Source: Nitrospirota bacterium | GTDB taxonomy: Bacteria; Nitrospirota; Nitrospiria; Nitrospirales; UBA8639 | Direction: 5' to 3' | Assembly (NCBI GenBank): GCA_029881175.1 | Contig: JAOUNC010000155.1 | Location: 1-6,734, forward strand | DNA: 6,734 nucleotides | Shown: in pieces, positions 1-5,669 of the stretch | How positions within the stretch are numbered: position 1 is the first letter of the stretch | Layout of the letters: each line of letters opens with the position of its first letter | Notes under the pieces: model-generated | Told to the model about the DNA's origin: nothing | Database searches by the model: none | The model's input: the letters and a program-made list of their open reading frames with translations, nothing else | Made by a program: the position numbers and the translations under genes

Positions 1-75
1 GGAGGCGCCGAGCGGGGTCGAACCGCTGAATCGCAGTTTTGCAGACTGCTCCCTTAACCACTTGGGTACGGCGCC
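1..75 (-). tRNA. tRNA-Cys (anticodon GCA)
   Basis: Read on the minus strand, this folds as a complete cloverleaf. The acceptor stem pairs GGCGCCG (75-69) with CGGCGCC (10-4). The D arm has a CCC/GGG stem. The anticodon arm is GCAGT-CTGCAAA-ACTGC, with GCA in the loop. The T arm is AGCGG-TTCGACC-CCGCT. Position 3 is the discriminator U, which is the usual identity base of tRNA-Cys. Positions 2-1 are CC, so the 3' CCA appears to be genome-encoded, with the final A just outside the window. The mature body is 3-75 (73 nt). It lies 82 bases downstream of ispG on the same strand and has its own likely promoter. Confidence 0.96.
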
Positions 76-86
76 TTCGGACCCCT

Positions 87-116
87 ATTATAAGGAGTTG
101 TTTTTGTATTGCACAA
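87..116 (-). promoter_or_regulatory. Probable sigma-70 promoter of tRNA-Cys
   Basis: On the minus strand a perfect -10 hexamer TATAAT occupies 92-87. It is preceded by an 18-base spacer and a weak -35, TTGTGC (116-111, 3 of 6 matches). The predicted transcription start is near 80, leaving a leader of only about five bases before the mature 5' end at 75. The bases just after the -10 are GC-rich (AGGGGTCC), as in the discriminators of stringently controlled stable-RNA promoters. That regulatory reading is inference. Confidence 0.6.
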
Positions 117-123
117 CCGAGGA

Positions 124-141
124 GCCGAATGATTCTTCGGC
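124..141 (-). terminator. Possible hairpin terminator after ispG
   Basis: A perfect 6-bp inverted repeat (GCCGAA 124-129, TTCGGC 136-141) with a 6-base loop lies 17 bases past the ispG stop codon. It is in the right place to end the dxs-ispG transcript ahead of the tRNA promoter. No U-tract follows it on the minus strand, so it is a poor intrinsic terminator. It may instead be a 3'-end stabilising hairpin or chance. Confidence 0.3.
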
Positions 142-157
142 CAAGAAGAACCAACGA

Positions 158-1342
158 TCACTTGAGAGGCAAAACAGGAATTTCTCGCGTAGAAGATCCT
201 ACTGAAGGAACTGACAACCCTTCGAGCGGGAGAGGCAAGGAATGCTTCCGTACAACTGGATCACTTGGTCCTTCGGCATCTTGCTCTCTGGCCATCAGTT
301 CAACTTCTTCGATTAACGTATCCATCAATTCCTCAGATGGCACACGCTTGTATAACTTTCCCTTTTTAAAGAGAATACCCACACCTTGACCGCCCGCGAT
401 GCCAATATCGGCCTCTTTCCCTTCCCCAATGCCATTGACGACACAGCCTAAGACAGAAACGGTGATCGGGTTTTTAATATGCCCCAAACGGTGCTCCAAT
501 TCATTGGCCATCTTCACAACATCAATTTCGACACGCCCACACGTTGGGCAAGCAATCACATTGACGCCCCGATGACGAAGCTCCAAGGATTTTAAAATTT
601 CAAAACCCACTTTGATTTCTTCGACCGGATCAGCCGCAAGAGACACCCGAAGGGTATCGCCAATCCCTTGGGAAAGAAGCCAGCCTAATCCTATAGCGGA
701 TTTCACCGCCCCGGTCATAGCCGTCCCCGCTTCCGTGATGCCAATATGCAGCGGATAGTTGGATTGCTGGGCAAAGAGCCAATAGGCATCAATCGCCATA
801 TGAACATCAGAAGCCTTCAACGATACTTTCATATTGGTAAAGCCTACATCCTCCAAAGCATGCACCGCATTTAAGGCGGATTCGGCCAGTGCTTCGGCGG
901 TAGGATATCCATACTTGTCTAAAATCGGCTTCTCCAGGGACCCGCCATTCACCCCAATTCGCAGAGGAATGCCATAATCATTGACGGCCTTGATGACTTC
1001 TTCCGTTTTCCACCAAGGTCCAATATTGCCTGGATTTATACGAACACAGTCCACGGTTTCGGCGGCTTTCAACGCCAGCCGATGATCAAAATGAATATCC
1101 GCAATGAGCGGGACCGTCATCTGAGCCTTAATTTTTGGGAGCGCATGGACGGCCTCCATATCCGGAACGGCCACCCGAATAAGTTCACACCCTGCCGCTT
1201 CTAACCGATGAACCTGCTCAAGAGTCCCCGCGACATCACGCGGGTGCGGGATGGTCATCGATTGGACAGTAATCGGAGCATCTCCCCCGATTTTGACCGA
1301 TCCCACCTGAATTTGACGGGTTTTACGTCGCGTAATATGCAT
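158..1342 (-). CDS. ispG: 4-hydroxy-3-methylbut-2-en-1-yl diphosphate synthase (IspG/GcpE)
   Basis: IspG is the cytosolic iron-sulfur enzyme that reductively converts MEcPP to HMBPP, the penultimate step of the MEP isoprenoid pathway. The protein is 394 aa. Family motifs are in order: an N-terminal TIM-barrel with PLIADIHFD (78-86), INPGNIG (102-108) and GVNGGSLE (130-137), then a C-terminal cluster domain. The [4Fe-4S] ligands are visible as C265 and C268 in CPTCGR and C300 in GCVVNGIGEG, with the conserved Glu at 307. Their spacing equals that of E. coli C270/C273/C305/E312. The last 40 or so residues (from about 353) form a low-complexity tail that looks like a lineage-specific extension. 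The ATG at 1342 gives the canonical N-terminus. It lies 11 bases after the dxs stop without a clear Shine-Dalgarno sequence, so translation is probably coupled to dxs. Confidence 0.97.
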   Translation of the reverse strand: MHITRRKTRQIQVGSVKIGGDAPITVQSMTIPHPRDVAGTLEQVHRLEAAGCELIRVAVPDMEAVHALPKIKAQMTVPLIADIHFDHRLALKAAETVDCVRINPGNIGPWWKTEEVIKAVNDYGIPLRIGVNGGSLEKPILDKYGYPTAEALAESALNAVHALEDVGFTNMKVSLKASDVHMAIDAYWLFAQQSNYPLHIGITEAGTAMTGAVKSAIGLGWLLSQGIGDTLRVSLAADPVEEIKVGFEILKSLELRHRGVNVIACPTCGRVEIDVVKMANELEHRLGHIKNPITVSVLGCVVNGIGEGKEADIGIAGGQGVGILFKKGKLYKRVPSEELMDTLIEEVELMAREQDAEGPSDPVVRKHSLPLPLEGLSVPSVGSSTREIPVLPLK

Positions 1343-1353
1343 AGACGGCGATT

Positions 1354-3249
1354 CTACCGTGCGATGGCTTGCAGTGAAACCCGGTCATAGAGGGCTTTGG
1401 CTTGCTCATAAATGCCATTGGCAGTGAGGCCGTACTTCTCGCGGAGTAAATCTTGCGGGCCTTGCTCAATGTACCAATCCGGCAACCCTATGACCTTAGT
1501 GGGCAAGCCCCAGCATTCTTCTTCAGAAAGGAACTCCAAGACAGCCGAACCGAAACCACCCATTCGGCAACCCTCTTCTACAGTCACCAAACACTTCACT
1601 TTCCTCGCGACCTCTCGAATGAGGTCTTTATCCAGAGGCTTGACAAAGCGAGCATTGATGACAGCCACCGAGACACCATCCTCTTTGAGTTGCTCTGCCG
1701 CTTTCATGGCTTCTGATACCGTCACGCCAATCGCCACAATCGCCACATCGCATCCCTCGAGCAACAGTTCACCTCGCCCAATCTCCAAGGGAGTCGGATC
1801 AGGATCCAAAGCCACACCCAAACTACTCCCTCGTGGATAGCGTACGGCTGTCGGGCCATCATGGACTAATCCCGTTTGCACCATATGCTGTAATTCATTT
1901 TCATCTTTGGGAGCCATAATAACCATATTCGGCATATGACGGAGAAACGCAAAATCAAAGGCTCCATGATGCGTGGTTCCATCTTCTGCCACCAATCCTC
2001 CCCGATCGATACAGAAGGTTACGGGAAGATTTTGGGTTGCCACATCATGAACGACTTGATCATAGGCACGTTGAAGAAACGTCGAATACATACAAATCAC
2101 CGGCCGCATATTTTCAGCTGCTAACCCTGCAGCATAGGTCACCGCATGCTGTTCGGCAATTCCCACATCAATGAGTCGACTAGGGAATGTCTTTTGAAAC
2201 TCAGACATGCCCGTACCTTCGCACATTGCTGCCGTAATCACCATCACTCGCTTATCATGCCGTGCCTGACGAATGAGTGTGTTCGCCGCAATTGCACTAT
2301 ATGATTGATGCCCGGCTTTTCTAATTGGCTGCCCAGTTTTTCCATCAAACGGCGAGCAGGCATGAAACCACACAGGATTTTTCATGGCTGGCTCAAAGCC
2401 TAACCCTTTTTTCGTAATGACATGCAAAAGCGTGGGACCCTTCAGCTTCAAGACATTATCCAAGGTCGGCAACAAATGTTCAAAATTATGCCCGTCGATC
2501 GGGCCAACATAGCGAAAGCCCAATTCTTCAAATAATAAGCCAGGAAGGAGAAAGCCTTTTGCCAATTCTTCAGCACGAATAGCCATTCGCTTCACCGGCG
2601 CACCAATTTGAGGAATCGTATCTAATATCTGACAGGTTTCTTCACGAAATCTCGTATAAAACTCCCCCGTAAAAGTCCGGTTCAGATATGCGGAGATCGC
2701 TCCAACATTCTTTGAAATCGACATTTGATTATCATTCAAAATCACCACGAAATCCCGACCCATATCCCCGGCATGTTGTAGCCCCTCTAAGGTCATGCCA
2801 GAAGTCAGCGCCCCATCTCCAAGCACACAGACAACCTTATTCGCCCTCGCCATTTGCTCTCGAGCCTCAACAAACCCCACTGCAGCAGAGACTCCGGTGC
2901 CAGCATGTCCAGCATTAAACGTGTCATACACACTTTCCTCACGCTTACAAAATCCACTCATCCCCCCGAATTGCCGGATGGTATGAAACTGTTCTCGTCT
3001 ACCCGTCAACAGTTTATGCGTATAGGCTTGATTACTCGTGTCCCAAATGATCTTATCGTGAGGAGTATTGAGTAAGTATTGTAAAGCCACAGTGAGTTCG
3101 ACAACCCCCAAATTTGAGGCTAAATGCCCACCAATATTGGAGATCACCTCAATGATTAACTCCCGAATTTCCTGGCAAAGCTCCGGAAATTGCTCCGGGG
3201 AGAGTTTCTTTAAATCTGTTGGACTTTCAATCCTTTTTAACAAGGACAT
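1354..3249 (-). CDS. dxs: 1-deoxy-D-xylulose-5-phosphate synthase (Dxs)
   Basis: Dxs is the TPP-dependent enzyme that condenses pyruvate with glyceraldehyde 3-phosphate, the entry step of the MEP pathway. At 631 aa it has the usual length. Visible motifs: HLASNLG (H42, equivalent to E. coli H49), the TPP/Mg motif GDG (144-146) to NDN (172-174), GPIDGH (249-254), TKKG (279-282), the catalytic Glu E366 in IAEQHAVT, YSTFLQRAYDQ (388-398), and D423 and H427 in EDGTTHHG (E. coli D427/H431). Two cofactor-site segments are atypical: DTSNQAY (70-76), where DVGHQAY is usual, and GHAGTG (114-119), where GHSSTS or GHASTS is usual. The other catalytic residues remain, so I expect an active but divergent Dxs. 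The start is ATG at 3249, supported by AAGGA six bases upstream. It is first in a tight pair with ispG (11-base gap). Confidence 0.95.
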   Translation of the reverse strand: MSLLKRIESPTDLKKLSPEQFPELCQEIRELIIEVISNIGGHLASNLGVVELTVALQYLLNTPHDKIIWDTSNQAYTHKLLTGRREQFHTIRQFGGMSGFCKREESVYDTFNAGHAGTGVSAAVGFVEAREQMARANKVVCVLGDGALTSGMTLEGLQHAGDMGRDFVVILNDNQMSISKNVGAISAYLNRTFTGEFYTRFREETCQILDTIPQIGAPVKRMAIRAEELAKGFLLPGLLFEELGFRYVGPIDGHNFEHLLPTLDNVLKLKGPTLLHVITKKGLGFEPAMKNPVWFHACSPFDGKTGQPIRKAGHQSYSAIAANTLIRQARHDKRVMVITAAMCEGTGMSEFQKTFPSRLIDVGIAEQHAVTYAAGLAAENMRPVICMYSTFLQRAYDQVVHDVATQNLPVTFCIDRGGLVAEDGTTHHGAFDFAFLRHMPNMVIMAPKDENELQHMVQTGLVHDGPTAVRYPRGSSLGVALDPDPTPLEIGRGELLLEGCDVAIVAIGVTVSEAMKAAEQLKEDGVSVAVINARFVKPLDKDLIREVARKVKCLVTVEEGCRMGGFGSAVLEFLSEEECWGLPTKVIGLPDWYIEQGPQDLLREKYGLTANGIYEQAKALYDRVSLQAIAR

Positions 3250-3255
3250 ACAGGA

Positions 3256-3260
3256 TCCTT
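3256..3260 (-). promoter_or_regulatory. Ribosome binding site of dxs
   Basis: AAGGA on the minus strand lies six bases before the ATG at 3249. This fixes the dxs start and is the clearest Shine-Dalgarno sequence in the window. Confidence 0.75.
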
Positions 3261-3330
3261 TCTGAAGAAAACCAAAAACTTTTGTGAGGGAAAAATGGAC
3301 AGAAATCGGACAGATACATTCTTAGGCAAA

Positions 3331-3359
3331 ATCTTCCCATAGCTGCTATACGGTGTCAA
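3331..3359 (-). promoter_or_regulatory. Candidate dxs-ispG promoter with -35 supplied by the insertion-sequence end
   Basis: A perfect -35 TTGACA (3359-3354, minus strand) is followed after 17 bases by GAAGAT (3336-3331), a weak -10 with three of six consensus matches. Transcription would start near 3324 and leave a leader of about 75 bases before the dxs ATG. The TTGACA is the reverse complement of TGTCAA, the outermost six bases of the insertion-sequence remnant. This would be a hybrid promoter with an outward-facing -35. The -35 and its spacing are seen in the sequence. Promoter activity is inference, and the weak -10 is the main doubt. The 104 bases from 3250 to 3353 hold this leader and no gene. 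Confidence 0.35.
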
Positions 3360-3374
3360 GCGTCAGCCTCTTCC
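3354..3374 (+). repeat. Left terminal inverted repeat of the insertion sequence
   Basis: Begins TGTCAAGCG and continues TCAGCCTCTTCC (3363-3374). The latter matches the inverted right end in 11 of 12 positions. A further inverted copy of its core, AGAGGCTGA, sits inside the element at 3433-3441 and could be a subterminal transposase-binding repeat. Confidence 0.65.
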
Positions 3375-3461
3375 AATATGAAATGATCCTGAGCAACAGG
3401 CGTATGTCTAAGATGAAGTGTATTTGAACCCGAGAGGCTGAGCTTCAGACATCCTGAGAGG

Positions 3462-4012
3462 ATGAAAACCATCATGACCCTCAAGGCGCTGACGACGATT
3501 GTCCACCTGAAAGAGGTGTTGGCCGTAACCCAACCCGTCGCCTTCTCCCTGCTCATCCCCAAGGGGGAATTGTTGTCAGTGGATTCAAAAGACCTTGCGT
3601 ACGTTTGAGTATCTGGCCCTCAATAAGCCCCATAGAGACCTGGTGCTTCATTATCTGCTGAAGAACAGGTACCGGGACAACAAATCAGGCGGCTGGTCGC
3701 CTCACTCCTCCGCAAGCTATTGATCGACTTCACCCAATCCCGCGCCCACAAAACCACCGATATAGCTCTCGTCGAAAGGAAGAAGTGGCGGTCGTGGGAA
3801 CACTCCTTGGCCATAGCCACCTTCCGCAACGCTGGGTCCCGCTCCTCAAGCCTCTCAATCAGACGCACCTCACGCCCTATCTGAACTTTCACCGGCCCTG
3901 CTTCTTCCCGGAGATCCGGACAGATCCGAAGGGCAAAGCACGCAAGGCCTATCGCTATGAAACGATGATGACGGCTTACGCCAAACTGGAATCACGCCCG
4001 CGGGCGGAATAG
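3462..4012 (+). pseudogene. Transposase/integrase (DDE, rve-type) pseudogene
   Basis: The fragments appear in the order of an integrase-core transposase but in changing frames. Frame from 3462: MKTIMTLKAL then LKEVLAVTQPVAFSLL, stopping at 3608. Frame from 3571: CCQWIQKTLRTFEYLALNK to VLHYLLKN, stopping at 3723. Frame from 3666: QQIRRLVASLLRK, resembling the helix-turn-helix end, joined directly to LLIDFTQSRAHKTTDIALVE, where the final Glu is the presumed third catalytic residue. Frame from 3785: HSHLPQRW, then LTPYLNFHRPCFFPEI and KGKARKAYRYETMMTAYAKL, ending at TAG 4010-4012. There are thus at least three frame changes. The whole core with the first two Asp residues is deleted, and the usual C-terminal tail is missing. 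Family placement (IS481-like or related unclassified group) is from memory of motifs. It cannot make an active protein. Confidence 0.85.
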
Positions 4013-5640
4013 GCTGAGGCCTGCACATCGCGGGTGAGGCACTCACGCCCAAAGGTGATGAGATGGTGAGCCACCATCGCGATTTGGAAGACTGATTCGA
4101 CATTTCCCTGGCGCAGCTCGCGCCTCGTCATTTTCCAGAATTCTTTTCGATAATCGCTACAAACTCCTACCCGCCAGGCGGTCCGTGAGAAGATCTCGAT
4201 CGCCCGCCGAAGATTGGGCCATGTGAGCTGGTCCAGTGGACGCACAGGTCGCTTGCGGTGCAAATACGTTCTCTTGGCTTGCGCCGCATAGCGCGCGTAA
4301 ATATTTCGTGGCTCGTACGTCTCCCGAATCACTCGCTTCCAGTTGGCTACCACGTCCTCATAAGGCTGCAGGTACTCGACGTTCGAATCACGTCCTTCGC
4401 CAGAATTCAGGCGATTGGCCTTTTGCAGCCGCTCGTAGAGGGGTGTATGCGGCAAGGCGACAAGCAAGTTCGGTGTCACAATCGGAATCTGAGAAGCCTC
4501 AATAAACTCCAGGATCGCGCCTGTTGTCTCCGGGGTGTCGGTATCCAACCCAATAATAATCCCAGCAGCGATTTCGATCCCGTAACTGTTGACCTTCTCG
4601 ACGGCTTCAAGCATAGGCGTGCGGACGTTCTGTTTTTTGCTCATGGCGCGTAACGCATCAGGATCCACCGTCTCTATGCCAATAAAGATATTGGTCATAA
4701 AGGCTTCACGCATAAGCCTTAAAATTTCGGGGTACTCCACAACATTGAACGTGAGTTCGCAGGAGAGGCGAACCGTATAGTCACGGCGCTTCTGCCATTC
4801 CACGAGATGCGGCAACAGGTCCTGCGCGGCCCGAGGATTGGCAATGAAGTTATCGTCCACGAAGTAAATCGATGGCGTCCCGCCGTCAGCGAGCTGATCC
4901 AGTTCGGCTAGGATTTGCTGCGGAGTCTTCAGCCTCGGGTTCCTCCCGTAGAGCGCGGGGATGTCACAGAATTCACAGGTAAAGGGGCATCCGCTTGAAT
5001 ACTGCACACACCCTAACAGATACTGCCGGACGTTAATCAGGCGATAGGCAGGCGTCGGGAAATCGGTCATCAGAAGACGGTCCACTGTCCGATAGATGAT
5101 TTGCTGTTCTGGACGCATAGGCGTCTCGTCGATCCGGCGAAACAATTCGAGCGTCCCATCACCCACCTCACCGCAATGCAAGAGATCAATGTCTTCATAA
5201 TTTTCTGGTGCGGCAGAGACCGAGGGGCCGCCAAGCGCAACGACCTTGCCTCCCCCATGTGCGCGTCTTGCAATGTCAAGGATTTGCTTACGTTGAATAT
5301 GCATGCCCGACACCAGGACTGCGTCAGCCCAGGCAAACTCGCTTTCCAATACCGGACGAATGTTTTCATCGATAAACCGGACTTCCCACTCTCGAGGTAC
5401 GAGCGCTGCGATGAGGAGGATTCCCTGTGGCGGCATGAAGGCCTTAACAGGCCCCATCAGGGGAAACGCATGATCAAAGGTACCGAAGGCCTTGCTATAG
5501 GCAGGAAACACACAGAGTATCCGTCGAACATTCACTGGCTTGAATGTTCGAAGGGTGACCTGCGGAGCTATGAGCGTTGAAGATTGGGACAAAATAGGAC
5601 TCTTTCTCAGAAGGGAAAAATTTACACCATACCCCGGCAT
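3976..5640 (-). CDS. hpnP: B12-binding radical SAM protein, probable hopanoid C-2 methylase (HpnP)
   Basis: HpnP adds a methyl group at C-2 of hopanoids using cobalamin, S-adenosylmethionine and a [4Fe-4S] cluster. The 554-aa frame has an N-terminal cobalamin-binding Rossmann domain (about 40-170: RRILCVFPAY, PPQGILLIAA, GGPSVSA, GEVGDGT) and a radical SAM domain with cluster ligands C218, C222 and C225 in SSGCPFTCEFCDI. YFVDDNFI and GIIIGLDTDTPET follow, then a C-terminal DUF4070-like region. The overall match to HpnP is strong from memory, and the HpnN-like gene 29 bases upstream supports it. An unrelated B12 radical SAM methylase is the main alternative. The ATG at 5640 has no Shine-Dalgarno. 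The family homology starts near residue 38, so TTG at residue 17 (preceded by AGAAAGAG) or GTG at residue 36 may be the true start. The last 16 or so residues are antisense to the insertion sequence, so the native C-terminus is lost or replaced. Sampled GC is higher than in its neighbours. Confidence 0.78.
   Translation of the reverse strand: MPGYGVNFSLLRKSPILSQSSTLIAPQVTLRTFKPVNVRRILCVFPAYSKAFGTFDHAFPLMGPVKAFMPPQGILLIAALVPREWEVRFIDENIRPVLESEFAWADAVLVSGMHIQRKQILDIARRAHGGGKVVALGGPSVSAAPENYEDIDLLHCGEVGDGTLELFRRIDETPMRPEQQIIYRTVDRLLMTDFPTPAYRLINVRQYLLGCVQYSSGCPFTCEFCDIPALYGRNPRLKTPQQILAELDQLADGGTPSIYFVDDNFIANPRAAQDLLPHLVEWQKRRDYTVRLSCELTFNVVEYPEILRLMREAFMTNIFIGIETVDPDALRAMSKKQNVRTPMLEAVEKVNSYGIEIAAGIIIGLDTDTPETTGAILEFIEASQIPIVTPNLLVALPHTPLYERLQKANRLNSGEGRDSNVEYLQPYEDVVANWKRVIRETYEPRNIYARYAAQAKRTYLHRKRPVRPLDQLTWPNLRRAIEIFSRTAWRVGVCSDYRKEFWKMTRRELRQGNVESVFQIAMVAHHLITFGRECLTRDVQASAYSARGRDSSLA
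4006..4027 (-). repeat. Right terminal inverted repeat of the insertion sequence
   Basis: Read on the minus strand it begins TGTGCAGGCC followed by TCAGCCTATTCC (4017-4006). It pairs with the left repeat with one substitution in the inner 12 bases and a one-base length difference in the outer part. It lies wholly inside the reading frame of the hpnP-like gene and overlaps the last codons of the transposase remnant. Confidence 0.65.
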
Positions 5641-5669
5641 AACGTGGCAGACTTGCTAATCTTATGAAC

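Larger units (their letters stand above)
3354..4027 (+). mobile_element. Decayed, internally deleted insertion sequence (about 674 bp)
   Basis: Three observations define this element. First, it has imperfect terminal inverted repeats: the left end (3354-3374) and the reverse complement of the right end (4027-4006) both start TGT and share TCAGCCT(C/A)TTCC, 11 of 12 identical. Second, between them lies a plus-strand transposase pseudogene, opposite to all neighbouring genes. Third, the right end runs into the 3' end of the hpnP-like gene. No target-site duplication is evident: the left flank ends ctatacgg and the right flank begins tcgcgggt. The ends may therefore have drifted or the site may have been rearranged. 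The original element should have been longer, because the transposase catalytic core is missing. The exact outer boundaries are inferred from the repeats. Confidence 0.72.

Noticed and set aside
39..389. Plus-strand open frame of 116 codons
   Set aside because: It runs antisense through the tRNA-Cys gene and the 3' end of ispG, and shows no family resemblance.
1412..1840. Plus-strand open frame of 142 codons
   Set aside because: It is antisense to the conserved C-terminal third of dxs. The Ser/Thr/Pro-rich composition is that expected of a shadow frame.
3620..3892. Minus-strand open frame of 90 codons between hpnP and dxs
   Set aside because: It is the reverse of the transposase pseudogene, whose plus-strand fragments are recognisable.
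3345..4036. Target-site duplication flanking the insertion sequence
   Set aside because: The bases outside 3354 (ctatacgg) and 4027 (tcgcgggt) do not repeat one another, so no duplication can be claimed.
5101..5580. Plus-strand open frame of 159 codons
   Set aside because: It is entirely antisense to the cobalamin-binding domain of the HpnP-like gene. It has no recognisable domain, and the opposite strand has clear family motifs.
5641..5669. Cobalamin riboswitch or separate promoter before the B12-dependent gene
   Set aside because: Only 29 bases separate it from the upstream stop codon, too short for a riboswitch, and no promoter hexamers are evident.
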